DNA from: Salegentibacter agarivorans
GTDB taxonomy: Bacteria; Bacteroidota; Bacteroidia; Flavobacteriales; Flavobacteriaceae
Assembly: GCF_900113135.1 (NCBI RefSeq)
Contig: NZ_FOOH01000005.1
Location: 123,133-187,132 of the forward strand
DNA: 64,000 nucleotides
Reading direction: 5' to 3'
Part shown: piece after piece, positions 52,242 to 60,460 of the stretch
Numbering within the stretch: the first letter of the stretch is position 1
How the letters are laid out: each line of letters opens with the position of its first letter
Position numbers and translations under genes: made by a program
The notes under the pieces: model-generated
Database searches by the model: none
The model's input: only the letters and a program-made list of their open reading frames with translations
Told to the model about the DNA's origin: nothing

Positions 52242-52410
52242 CTTGATTTAGAGAATCAGTAAAATCCATCAAACACGCATAAATACTATGTTTTACAGGG
52301 TTTTACATTTTTATTGATATCAAAAAATAGCAGGTAAAATGGAATTATTCTGTACCTATTCTGTACCCTTTTTGAAAAAATAACCCTATCTTTAAAACAT
52401 TAAAAATTAG

Positions 52411-53748
52411 ATGGTTATGACAAATATTCAAGTAGTCTTGCGTCCCAACAAAATGAAGAAAAATGGCACTATTCCTCTTGCCCTTAGAATAAGTGAAAAT
52501 TACAAGACCAATTATTATTTTTTGGGTCATTCGATTTTAGAGAAAGATTGGGATGAAACTTTGAAAAAAGTAAAAAAGACCCATCCGAACTACAAAAAGC
52601 TAAACTATTTTCTCAACAAGAAAATTACCGAAGCACAAGATTTGTATTTTCATTCAGAAGATGATTTGACGCCCAGACAGATTAAAAACAAACTCAAAGG
52701 GCCGGGAGGTTCTCAATCTTTTTTTGCTGTAGCGGCTGAACGAGTAAAGCAAAAATATGATAAAGGAACTTTTTCTGTCGCGAAATCTGAGCTGTCTATT
52801 CTCTATAACCTAGAAGAGTTTCTGAACCTCAAAACCAATCAAAAGAAAGAGGAGGTTAAAAACTTAATAAAAGAGCGAAGACGAATACGAGTGAGTAAGA
52901 CCCGAAAAGGTCAATATTCTTTTGAGGATGCCATTACTTATTTTAAGAGGAATACCCGACTGGAGTTTCGGGAAATGAATGAATCATTTCTAAATAAGTA
53001 CAAAGCCTTCTGCTCCACTTACCTGGGACAAAAGACCCGAACCATCACAAACCAACTAATTTTTATTAGAACCCTTTTTAATGTTGCTATAAAAGACGGG
53101 ATTGTTTCTCAAAAGTATTATCCTTTCGGGGGCGAAAAAGAAAAAATCAGAATTGGCTCAGGAAATAAAATTGGACTGACTGCTGAGGAAGTTACCAAAA
53201 TAGAAAATCTTGCAGTGGAAAGTCATTCTTCGATATGGCACACCAGGAATATCTGGCTTGTTTCCTTCTACTTTGCAGGTATAAGGATTTCAGATGTTGT
53301 AGCCTTGAAATGGACAGATGTAAAAGATGGCCGCCTGTACTATGTGATGAATAAGAATGAAAAACCATTGAGCTTTAAAGTCCCGGACAAGGCCAAAGCC
53401 ATCTTTAAACTCTACCGGATGGATAAGACGGAAAACAATGGCTATATTTTTCCATTTTTAAAAGATGCTGATCAACAGGATCCAAAAAGCGTATTTCTTA
53501 AAATGAGGAATGCTACTAAGGTTTTAAATAAATTCCTGAAACGAATAGCTAACGAGTGTGAAATAGACAAGAACCTCTCAAACCACATAGCCCGTCATAC
53601 TTTTGGAAACATAGCCGGAGATAAAATACACCCCTTAATGTTACAAAAGCTATACCGGCATAGTGATTTAAAAACCACATTAAATTACCAGGCCAACTTT
53701 ATTCATAGAGATGCAGATGATGCACTGGATAGTGTAATCAATTTTTGA
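52411..53748 (+). CDS. Tyrosine recombinase/integrase
   Basis: The 445-aa protein has an N-terminal arm-binding domain (about 1-90, LRPNKMKKNGTIPLALRI), a SAM-like core-binding domain (about 110-215), and a catalytic domain with Arg in AGIRISDVVALKW, a Lys-containing strand (MNKNEKPLSFKV), HIARH for box II His-x-x-Arg, RHSD, and the nucleophile Tyr in TLNYQ. This is the type encoded by Bacteroidota conjugative/integrative elements, not an integron integrase (no IntI-specific insert seen). It lies about 170 bp from the tRNA-Met remnant and presumably catalysed that insertion. Confidence 0.92.
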   Translation: MVMTNIQVVLRPNKMKKNGTIPLALRISENYKTNYYFLGHSILEKDWDETLKKVKKTHPNYKKLNYFLNKKITEAQDLYFHSEDDLTPRQIKNKLKGPGGSQSFFAVAAERVKQKYDKGTFSVAKSELSILYNLEEFLNLKTNQKKEEVKNLIKERRRIRVSKTRKGQYSFEDAITYFKRNTRLEFREMNESFLNKYKAFCSTYLGQKTRTITNQLIFIRTLFNVAIKDGIVSQKYYPFGGEKEKIRIGSGNKIGLTAEEVTKIENLAVESHSSIWHTRNIWLVSFYFAGIRISDVVALKWTDVKDGRLYYVMNKNEKPLSFKVPDKAKAIFKLYRMDKTENNGYIFPFLKDADQQDPKSVFLKMRNATKVLNKFLKRIANECEIDKNLSNHIARHTFGNIAGDKIHPLMLQKLYRHSDLKTTLNYQANFIHRDADDALDSVINF

Positions 53749-53785
53749 ATCTAATAATGATTATGATTTTAAATTATTTTCTCTT

Positions 53786-53899
53786 TTAATTACTTGTAAA
53801 AGGAAATAATATCCCTGCCATAAAAGATGAGCCAACTTCTGCAAGGGTAAGAATTAATATAACAATTAGAACAAATTTTTTCTTTGTTAGATTTTTCAT
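53786..53899 (-). CDS. Small hydrophobic peptide, unrecognised
   Basis: A 37-aa frame (MKNLTKKKF...) with a basic N-terminus, one hydrophobic helix (VLIVILILTLAEVG) and a short tail. It has ATG and stop but no family I recognise, and length alone does not prove it is coding. It converges with the recombinase gene. It could be a small membrane peptide or chance. Confidence 0.3.
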   Translation of the reverse strand: MKNLTKKKFVLIVILILTLAEVGSSFMAGILFPFTSN

Positions 53900-53920
53900 A
53901 TTTGGTTTTTTTTAAATTCA

Positions 53921-54009
53921 GGACTTCAGGATTAACTATTTTTTTCCTGGTTCCTAAAATTACATTTTTTCGATAAAATCCGTTATTTGCGGTGAACCGA
54001 TGTTATGTG
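53921..54009 (-). repeat. attC-like repeat, copy 1
   Basis: This segment aligns over its full length with 59203-59293: shared blocks include CCTGGTT-CTAAAATT, TTTTTCG and CCGTTATTTGCG. It lies 15 bp beyond the stop of the 62-aa gene, as the other copies do relative to their genes. The outer ends are less well preserved than in copies 5 and 6. Confidence 0.65.
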
Positions 54010-54024
54010 AAATTTCTGGAGGAA

Positions 54025-54213
54025 TCATCTAATTATTTTGTTCCACTGTGTATCGTGTGGAATTCCTTTTTGTGTACATTTTGGGAAGCTTTCACCTTTA
54101 CGAACAAATTCTTCTACGTAAGTATGCATATCACAACAATAATTTGCACTTTCTTGGCATTCTGAACCTGTGGTCCAATTATCATTCATTTCCAATTCTG
54201 CTTTATTTGACAT
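54025..54213 (-). CDS. Small Cys-rich protein of unknown function
   Basis: A 62-aa protein with Cys19, Cys26, Cys27, Cys46, His30 and His53, which could bind a metal ion; motifs SANYCCDMH and GESFPKC...HDTQW. I do not recognise the family. It begins 12 bp after the 393-aa gene's stop, so the two form an operon, and its own stop lies close to attC-like copy 1. The pairing of a small protein with a larger one carrying a hydrophobic tail invites a toxin-antitoxin or effector-partner reading, but that is speculation. Confidence 0.6.
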   Translation of the reverse strand: MSNKAELEMNDNWTTGSECQESANYCCDMHTYVEEFVRKGESFPKCTQKGIPHDTQWNKIIR

Positions 54214-54225
54214 CTCGAGTATTTT

Positions 54226-55407
54226 TTATTTAGTTTTATTTATTTCAATCTTTAATTTATCAATGTAGGATTTTGGATTTTTACCCTCAATCAACCCCTC
54301 TAATACATATTCTTCTAATAATCCTAGACTATAGTCTATACCGATATTCGCAATAGGTGTGGCAGCCGCTCCAACTACTGCACCTACTGGTCCTCCAAGT
54401 AATGAACCTAAACCTGTTGTTGCGCCAAACGTAAAAGTGTTTTTAATAAACTTGCCACTTATTGTATTGAAGAATTTTTTGTGACCATTAATTTCGCTTA
54501 GATATGCTTCTGTTACTTCATATGAATTTGCATTTTCTCCTACAGAATTAATCCAATTTCTAAAATACTTAGCACTCGACAAATGTCTGATTTTAAAAAT
54601 ATCAGACATGTCAAATGAATTTTCCAAATATAGATTTTTTAAATCAGGAGTGTTTTCTATTTTTAAAATCTCAGAAACATTTTTTGATACATTATAAGCT
54701 TTTCCAATATTTTCTAAATTCTTTTTTTGAATCTCAATATGTTCGTAATTATTATAACTCTTATAATTATTTTTAGCAAGCATTGAGGAATCAAGAATTG
54801 TATTACCAAGTTGAAATAGAATTTTTCTCTCTTCAATATTTAGATCAAAAGGATCTTTATGAAAAGGTAGGCCTAATTGTTCTAAATTGTTATTCGTATA
54901 AGCATCCAATATTACTTTAGCAACATTACCTCCTAATTCAAAATTGTTATCGTTCACATATTTAGGTACAATAATATTTATTAGCCTATTTCTTTCTTTT
55001 TTGTCAATTCCTAACATTTTTAGCCCTCGGTAAACATTGGTACTAGGATCTATTTCATCTCCATGCAAACTACCTCCACTAATAGGAGGCTGGTTATAAA
55101 TGACACTTTCATCAATAGTACCATCTTCTCTTCGTCTCCCAGTACTAGTAAAAATCATGGCACTTTTAATAGAGAATTGTACATATCCACTTCGAACCAA
55201 TCTCACTACGGTATCAAGTCCCAATTTATAAATAAGAAATGCAAGTGTTTCATTATCCTTATCAGTACTTATTATTATTTTATCAAATAATAATAATTGT
55301 TCAAAGAGCTCAGCGAGAATATTTTCCTGCTCCGGTTTTGAAAGTTTAGCAGCAATGCCAAGGAATGAGTTTTTTGTAAAAGATGAGTTATATAATTTAT
55401 TTGTCAT
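54226..55407 (-). CDS. Unrecognised protein with glycine-rich hydrophobic C-terminal segment
   Basis: The 393-aa protein has no family I recognise. Residues 1-320 look soluble and mostly helical. Residues about 326-358 (FTFGATTGLGSLLGGPVG... to IANIGI) form a glycine-zipper-like hydrophobic stretch of the sort seen in membrane-inserting or pore-forming tails, followed by an acidic helix. No signal peptide. The coding sequence is markedly AT-rich with many Asn/Ile/Lys codons, unlike the neighbouring IS genes. It is first in a two-gene unit with the 62-aa protein and is bounded upstream by attC-like copy 2. Confidence 0.65.
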   Translation of the reverse strand: MTNKLYNSSFTKNSFLGIAAKLSKPEQENILAELFEQLLLFDKIIISTDKDNETLAFLIYKLGLDTVVRLVRSGYVQFSIKSAMIFTSTGRRREDGTIDESVIYNQPPISGGSLHGDEIDPSTNVYRGLKMLGIDKKERNRLINIIVPKYVNDNNFELGGNVAKVILDAYTNNNLEQLGLPFHKDPFDLNIEERKILFQLGNTILDSSMLAKNNYKSYNNYEHIEIQKKNLENIGKAYNVSKNVSEILKIENTPDLKNLYLENSFDMSDIFKIRHLSSAKYFRNWINSVGENANSYEVTEAYLSEINGHKKFFNTISGKFIKNTFTFGATTGLGSLLGGPVGAVVGAAATPIANIGIDYSLGLLEEYVLEGLIEGKNPKSYIDKLKIEINKTK

Positions 55408-55428
55408 TATAGTTTTTCGCGCAAGTTA

Positions 55429-55565
55429 AAAAAATGCTACAGGACGGCCCTCGCTATGCAAGTGGGAGATTTCAAAGCCTCGTTCTTGCCTGCCTACCGT
55501 AAATTTATTTAGTTGGAATATCTTCATTTTCAAGCAGTCAGTTCGCATTTGATGTAGCCGATGTT
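55429..55565 (-). repeat. attC-like repeat, copy 2 (divergent)
   Basis: Read leftward it begins at the stop of the 344-aa gene (GCCAGTGGCTAAACATCGG) and ends before the 393-aa gene start. It shares the position and general plan (CGGCTACATC start, ACTTGC-ATAGCG arm) with the other copies, but base identity is lower. It is assigned by context as much as by sequence. Confidence 0.45.
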
Positions 55566-56599
55566 TAGCCACTGGCATTATTTCCGATTTTTTCTATAAT
55601 TTTTTGTATTCGGTCAGGATATTTTCCTTCGAAATATTCAAAAACTAACGGGTTACCAGAGCAAAAGTGACTTGTATATGTTATCCAAGTATCTACACTG
55701 ATATTTTCATTCATTTTAAACAACTTGTAAGTTTTAGCCTTTAAATGAGTTCCAATTTTTTCATTAAAGTTTAAGTCGGAATCTCTTCTTTGGCGATATT
55801 CATCTTTGTCGTAGAAATGAATTGCTCCATCAAAATGTCTGAAAATTTTCTCTTTGATTTCGTATTCAGCGTGAATATATCTAACTGGATAGTATTCCGT
55901 GTCGTCGATATTCACAGTAATTTTGTCAGTTTTAAATTCTTCAGCTTGAAAAGTTTTTATTCCATTTTTTTCAGTCCATTTAATATCAAGTGAATAAGCA
56001 TCATTAAATAAAAGTGATATCGAGGTTTCGTCTAATTGAGCTGGTGGACGAATTTTAACAACATCATTTGGAATTTCCTCAATCCGCTTTTTGAAAGATG
56101 CTCCATACCAAGTATCAAGTTCCAAATATGCTGATTCATCCACGTTAACTCTTACCCGGTTTGCATCTAAAGCAATATATGTTTTGACTTTATCATCTCT
56201 AAATTTCCAAAAAAGGTCAATAAATCGAGGTGCGAAATTTGCAAATTCACTCATTCCTCTTCTAAAATATGGATGAGCCATAGCAATGAACTTATCTGAA
56301 TAAAGCACTCCGCTATTGAATACTTTTTTCTCAAAGTGTTTTTCTAATGATTTACACTCAATTAAATCTTCATCCACTTTTTCTAATTCAGGTTTGAGAT
56401 GGAAGAGTAAATCAGGGTAGTTGGCAACTATTCCGATTGTTTGAATATAGCTGAAATTTTCTCGTGTCAATTTCAGTCCAGATTTTGAACATAATCTGAT
56501 GAAATCGTCAATAGTTTCTGAATGATTTTCAAGTTGCTTTTTCCGTTCTTCAATTTGGGATTTGATGTACCTTTCTTTTATCTCAGACATTGATTCCAT
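55565..56599 (-). CDS. Unrecognised soluble protein
   Basis: A 344-aa protein without signal peptide, membrane segment or motif I recognise. The N-terminal 60 residues are a charged helix (EIKERYIKSQIEERKKQLEN); the rest is mixed alpha/beta with many aromatic residues (HPYFRRGMSEFANFAPRF; HFDGAIHFYDKDEY). Its stop codon lies inside attC-like copy 2 and its start is just inside copy 3, so it occupies a whole cassette-like unit. It could be defence- or toxin-related like its neighbours, but nothing in the sequence shows it. Confidence 0.65.
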   Translation of the reverse strand: MESMSEIKERYIKSQIEERKKQLENHSETIDDFIRLCSKSGLKLTRENFSYIQTIGIVANYPDLLFHLKPELEKVDEDLIECKSLEKHFEKKVFNSGVLYSDKFIAMAHPYFRRGMSEFANFAPRFIDLFWKFRDDKVKTYIALDANRVRVNVDESAYLELDTWYGASFKKRIEEIPNDVVKIRPPAQLDETSISLLFNDAYSLDIKWTEKNGIKTFQAEEFKTDKITVNIDDTEYYPVRYIHAEYEIKEKIFRHFDGAIHFYDKDEYRQRRDSDLNFNEKIGTHLKAKTYKLFKMNENISVDTWITYTSHFCSGNPLVFEYFEGKYPDRIQKIIEKIGNNASG

Positions 56600-56620
56600 T
56601 CGGGTTTGTGATGTTTTTTA

Positions 56621-56720
56621 GCTCCTGGCTAACGGTTATCGCCAGTTGGCGGAGTGTATGCGGCCCACTAACCACATCTTCTAATTTAGCATAATTTTAT
56701 TTACCTGGCTACCTTCTGGT
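56621..56720 (-). repeat. attC-like repeat, copy 3, interrupted by IS66
   Basis: The GGCTAACGGTT end at 56627 and the arm CGCCAGTTGGCGGAG match copies 5 and 6. The similarity continues as far as the GGCTACC-TCT block near 56712 and then stops at the IS66 end. The remaining roughly 35 nt expected from copy 5 are missing on this side. Confidence 0.6.
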
Positions 56721-56729
56721 AAGCTTGAT

Positions 56730-58280
56730 CTAAACTTGCTGTAATTTTTTGTAATTCTGTGGGTAGAGATTCCGGATGTCTTTATGGTTTATGGACATGA
56801 TATTCTCCAGGGTATATTTGAGCCACTCATATGGATTCACCTCGTGTTTTTTACAGATGGCAAAGAAGGAATAGATTCCTGCGGCTCTTTCTGCCGCTGA
56901 ATGAGAACCCGCAAATAGGTAATTCTTTCTGCCCAGGGCCAATGGCCTGATGGCATTTTCCACTAAATTATTATCAATCTCCAGAATACCATCAAAAAGA
57001 TAGGCGCTGAGCTGGTCCCAACGATCCATAGAATATTTAAAGGCTTTCCCGATAGGACTCTTGGGAAGGATCAGTTGATGTTTCATCTGATCGAACATCC
57101 ATTTTCCAAATTCATTGATAACAGGCAATGCTTTTTCCAGGCGCAGAGATTTACGCTGCGCAGGACTTAAGTTTTGCTCCCGCGCCTGGGCTTCCACCGC
57201 GTAGAGTTTCTGGATAAAGCTCAGGGCTTTTTCAGCGCGCTCCCTGTCATTATCCTTTGCCTTGTCAAATTCCCTTCTGGCGTGGGCCCAGCAGTTCAGG
57301 TGGGTAACCCCTTCACGTTTGCCGATTTTATCATACGCGGCATAGCCATCACTTTGAAGGTAGCCTTTAAAGCCGGCCAATACATGATCGGCAGCCTCAC
57401 GGCTACGCCCGGGCTGATAATCAAAGAGTACGGTACCATCTATAGGACAATGATGTACCCAATAATAGCCTTGGTGTGTTTTTCCTTTTTTAGCAGGATC
57501 CATCACCTTTATGGGTGTTTCATCACTTTGCAGGTAGCCCTTGGAGCGAATATCCTCCAGCAGGTGCTGATAAAGGATATCGATGATTTTAAGGCTTTGC
57601 CGGGTCCAGCCTTCCAGGGTGGAAGATGCTATAGGGATCTCTGCTCTTTTAAAGCGTTGAAGCTGCCGGTAAAGCGGAAGGTAATCCTGGTACTTATCGA
57701 CTAAAATCGAAGCCAGGAGTCCAGCTCCCGGGATTCTTTTTTCAATCACCCGCTCGGGAAGTTCCCCCATGATTACTCCTTCTTTAGTTTTAGGAGCATA
57801 CTTATAGCGGATGTAGCGTTTGATATAGTATTTAGCAGGCTCGTATTCCAGTTCATCGGTCACTTCTTTGCCGATACAAACCATATCGGTAAGATCTTCC
57901 TCAGGAAAGATCTCGATCTCTTTTACCTCAAGATGCTCCGGAAGGGCCATTCTTCCTTTGTGGTTGGAAGTTTTTTTGCGAGGTTGGTCACTGAGCTTTT
58001 CTTTTAACTCGGATTCTTGTGCTGCTGCCTTTTGGGGTTCCATTTCAAAGGGAAGGCTCATCTGGTTTTTATCCCCTTCGAAGCGTTCTCTTTTTTGGCC
58101 AAAGGCCAGGCGTTTGTAATATTCCACCTGGAATTTCAGGTCAGCAATCTTATGCTGTGCTTTTTCAACTTCTTGTTCCCTTTTAGAAACACTTTTTTCA
58201 GCTTTTTCCCTCTTTTTCGTCTCCTTTTTCAGGAGGGCCAAAAGCTGATCTTTAGTAAGGTTTTCTAAGGGTTCTTGCAT
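56730..58280 (-). CDS. tnpC: IS66 transposase TnpC
   Basis: The 516-aa protein has an N-terminal coiled coil (about 1-60), the Zn-ribbon-like/TnpC region, and a DDE domain with Asp in YLQSDETPIKV, Asp in YLQSDGYAAYD, and Glu in IDNNLVENAIRPLALGRKN. The C-terminal IS66 tail ends near YTLENI. Full length for the family. Confidence 0.95.
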   Translation of the reverse strand: MQEPLENLTKDQLLALLKKETKKREKAEKSVSKREQEVEKAQHKIADLKFQVEYYKRLAFGQKRERFEGDKNQMSLPFEMEPQKAAAQESELKEKLSDQPRKKTSNHKGRMALPEHLEVKEIEIFPEEDLTDMVCIGKEVTDELEYEPAKYYIKRYIRYKYAPKTKEGVIMGELPERVIEKRIPGAGLLASILVDKYQDYLPLYRQLQRFKRAEIPIASSTLEGWTRQSLKIIDILYQHLLEDIRSKGYLQSDETPIKVMDPAKKGKTHQGYYWVHHCPIDGTVLFDYQPGRSREAADHVLAGFKGYLQSDGYAAYDKIGKREGVTHLNCWAHARREFDKAKDNDRERAEKALSFIQKLYAVEAQAREQNLSPAQRKSLRLEKALPVINEFGKWMFDQMKHQLILPKSPIGKAFKYSMDRWDQLSAYLFDGILEIDNNLVENAIRPLALGRKNYLFAGSHSAAERAAGIYSFFAICKKHEVNPYEWLKYTLENIMSINHKDIRNLYPQNYKKLQQV

Positions 58281-58355
58281 GGGTTAAAGATACAAAAACC
58301 GACCTATTAAACCTATTGTGAACCCCTGTTTTTACTGATAAAACACCATTATTTT

Positions 58356-58698
58356 CTATTGAGAATAGCGCAGTTTCTGAACACTTTTTTCAACCGTAAT
58401 ACCCTCTATCATCAGCACCAATTGCGGCCAGGTAAAACTGGTCTGATCTCCTTTAATTACAGGCGGAGTGAAGCTTCCCCGCTCCAGGCGTTTGTAGTAT
58501 AAAACAAAGCCGCCCCGCTCCCAGTGAAGCAGCTTAAGATGGATGCGATTCCGGTTAAGAAAAACGAACCCATCACCGCTGGTAGGCTCCCGGTTGAGCT
58601 CATTTTTCACCAATCCGCTCAGGCCATTAAATGATTTTCCTCATATCACAAGGCTTACGATAAAAGTGATAATTATGGGAAGAACCTAAGGAGAACAT
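58356..58698 (-). pseudogene. tnpB: IS66 accessory protein TnpB, frameshifted
   Basis: The ATG at 58698 overlaps the tnpA stop (TAATG), the usual coupling in IS66. Translation gives MFSLGSSHNYHFYRKPCDMRK and then leaves frame at an A4 run (58635-58638). Removing one A restores the family sequence through NELNREPTSGDGFVFLNRNR to the normal end at 58356, a total of about 114 codons. The intact 85-aa part downstream lacks the conserved N-terminus. This is either a loss-of-function indel or, less likely, a slippage site. Confidence 0.85.
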
Positions 58699-58976
58699 TA
58701 ATACAACTTAACTAACCGGGCAATAAGTCCCAGGTCCGTAGCATTCATTTGGAGTTTGACCCCGTTGGGATAAATAAGTTCCAGCTCACCCGAAGACAAG
58801 TTTGATCCCTTGGTAACTTCTACAAACCCTCCGGGCTGATCTTCATCTTTCTTCTTGCGGATCCAGTAACAAAAGGTTGATGGACTGATTCCTTTTTCTT
58901 TGCTAAAGGCTTTTGCCGAAAGGCCGCTATTACGATATTCATTAACTAAAGTGTACATTTCTTCCTGTTTGCTCAT
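58698..58976 (-). CDS. tnpA: IS66 accessory protein TnpA
   Basis: The 92-aa protein has a helix-turn-helix region (SGLSAKAFSKEKGISPSTFCYWIRK), typical of IS66 TnpA. Start at MSKQEEMYTLV. Its stop overlaps the tnpB start. Confidence 0.9.
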   Translation of the reverse strand: MSKQEEMYTLVNEYRNSGLSAKAFSKEKGISPSTFCYWIRKKKDEDQPGGFVEVTKGSNLSSGELELIYPNGVKLQMNATDLGLIARLVKLY

Positions 58977-59295
58977 AATAATATTATTTTAGAGCAGCAA
59001 AACTATCGGTACAAAGTCAGCTAATCAAGATGCAGTTGGTGGGGTGGGTACTACCAAAGCACCTTTAGATGGTTTAATGCCTTCTCCTATAAGACGACAT
59101 CGGTAGGTCGGTTCTACCATCTTAATTATAGTTCACAATGACTATTTATTGCAGGTCATTGTTTGCTCGGCACACTATCGCAAGTTTCGGGAGTAAGGAC
59201 GCGGACTTGTCGGCTTAACCATTTTGTATCCTGGTTTCTAAAATTGCACTTTTTCGGATAAACCCGTTATTTGCGATTAACCGACTTGGCAACAG
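58977..59295. other. Noncoding stretch between IS66 and the RES-domain gene
   Basis: About 320 bp. The right end of IS66 lies in the first 60 bp; 59040-59160 is unassigned sequence without an ORF; 59165-59294 is attC-like copy 4. Confidence 0.6.
59165..59294 (-). repeat. attC-like repeat, copy 4
   Basis: Read leftward it starts TGTTGCCAAGTCGGTTAATC one base after the RES gene's stop and ends with an ACTTGCGATAGTGTGCC arm. The middle matches copy 1 closely. The segment GCGGACTTGTCGGCTTA is shared with copies 5 and 6 (CGGATTTGTCGGCTTAG and GAGGATTTGTCGGCTTAG). Confidence 0.7.
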
Positions 59296-60435
59296 TTATT
59301 CTACACGATAAGTTTCTCTATTTTTCAACCTATTTTCTAGTTTTCCAAATGATGTTTTGTTGTATGGAACTTTAACTTCTTTTATTATTTCAATTTCTCT
59401 TTTATCTATAGTAGTTCCATAACCGTGGGTAGTTCCAATAATTGGTGGATTATGAATAATATCTTCCATATCCAGACAAGTAGGCTTAGTGACTAGAAAG
59501 TCTTCTACCAATTGCTCACAGTATCCTGATTTTTCAATCTTTTTTACTGGAAAAACATAATTATATGCCTGCATATTATGAAGTGATGAATAATTCACTT
59601 TAGTAGAAGGAAATTTAATTCCATCAATTGTGGATTTACTGGTAATATATTCTATTAGCATTTGAGGAATTATATATTCAGGTTTAAAGGTTGCTCTGCC
59701 ATTTTTCACTTTGATTGTAGTAGCTAAAATTAGAGGAAAGGTTACTAAATATCTCAATAAAAATGTAAGTTGAAGAACTGAATTTATACTTTGCAATTCT
59801 TTCAAAAAATCCTCAATTCTTAAAATAGAAGTTACTTCCATTTCTCGTTGATTTGTCATCTTTGCAAACCAGAGATCTCTAAATTTTGATTTCTCAAATT
59901 CTTGCCAACACGTGTATGTGTTATTACCCAAATATAAAGCCGGTAGACCGGGAATACTATATCTTGCCGTAGAGACGATTTCTCTCAATTCAAATTTTAT
60001 GTGAAAAAGATCTGAGGGATGGTAAAGTTGACAATCATCCTTTCTAGCCCGATAAAAATTTTCATTTTCCTTAATTGTTGTTGAGAAAATCAGATCATTT
60101 ACTAACTCATCATTTAACCTTTTAGTGAAATATTCTGATGCTTTTTGAATTTTACCATCGTAATACAATTGGACTGTTTTAATTATAGTTTCGGAAATAT
60201 ATTTAATCTTATTTAGAGTAACATTTTCATTTCTTTTTCCTTCTTCATCATTAAATGGAACTTCGCTATCAATATATTTTGCTAGATTAGTTTCGTAAAA
60301 ACCTTGATATTCATTTAAAATTTGTTCTAAGAATTCGAGAAAATATGTATTGCAAGGTTGATTGTTAGGAATTTTAAAGTTTTCTTTTTCTATAAGTGGT
60401 CTTATTCGGTCATATATATCTTTATAAATACTCAT
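59296..60435 (-). CDS. RES-domain protein (NAD+-degrading toxin fold)
   Basis: The 379-aa protein has a RES signature in its middle and C-terminal part: Arg129 in NFYRAR, Arg158 in STARYSIPGLPALYLG, Glu179 in CWQEF, and Ser283/284 in VNYSSLHN, preceded by YIIPQMLIEYI and GIKFPST. RES proteins such as ParT and MbcT consume or transfer NAD+ and act as toxins. The roughly 120-residue N-terminal helical extension is not part of the usual short toxins. No Xre/COG5642-type antitoxin is adjacent. It occupies one cassette-like unit between attC-like copies 4 and 5. Confidence 0.72.
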   Translation of the reverse strand: MSIYKDIYDRIRPLIEKENFKIPNNQPCNTYFLEFLEQILNEYQGFYETNLAKYIDSEVPFNDEEGKRNENVTLNKIKYISETIIKTVQLYYDGKIQKASEYFTKRLNDELVNDLIFSTTIKENENFYRARKDDCQLYHPSDLFHIKFELREIVSTARYSIPGLPALYLGNNTYTCWQEFEKSKFRDLWFAKMTNQREMEVTSILRIEDFLKELQSINSVLQLTFLLRYLVTFPLILATTIKVKNGRATFKPEYIIPQMLIEYITSKSTIDGIKFPSTKVNYSSLHNMQAYNYVFPVKKIEKSGYCEQLVEDFLVTKPTCLDMEDIIHNPPIIGTTHGYGTTIDKREIEIIKEVKVPYNKTSFGKLENRLKNRETYRVE

Positions 60436-60460
60436 TAAATTGGAATAATGTTAATAATTG

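Larger units (their letters stand above)
51835..52410. other. Intergenic region containing the island boundary
   Basis: About 575 bp without a supportable ORF. From left to right: the DoxX promoter/operator, a featureless AT-rich stretch (51890-52150), a tRNA terminator (52161-52190), a tRNA-Met 3' fragment (52200-52241), and the short upstream region of the recombinase gene. Confidence 0.7.
56715..59035 (-). mobile_element. IS66-family insertion sequence
   Basis: Three leftward genes in the IS66 order tnpA-tnpB-tnpC (58976 down to 56730). Limits are approximate: the left edge is set by loss of similarity in attC-like copy 3, and the right edge by the non-coding flank of tnpA. A shared CTTGAT segment near both ends may belong to the terminal inverted repeats, but I could not define them or a target duplication by eye. 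tnpB is frameshifted, so the copy may be inactive. Confidence 0.85.

Noticed and set aside
52200..52260. Complete tRNA gene
   Set aside because: Only the anticodon loop to 3' end is present; the bases on the 5' side do not form the anticodon stem and there is no D-arm or 5' acceptor strand.
52411..53748. Integron integrase (IntI) for the attC-like array
   Set aside because: The protein has the arm-binding plus SAM-like layout of Bacteroidota integrative elements and sits next to a tRNA attachment site; no IntI-specific segment is seen.
57174..57704. Rightward ORF of 176 codons opposite tnpC
   Set aside because: Shadow of the higher-GC transposase coding strand; no domain, wrong strand for the element.
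58635..58638. Programmed frameshift in tnpB
   Set aside because: IS66 TnpB is not known to need frameshifting; a simple indel explains the data better, though slippage cannot be excluded from sequence alone.
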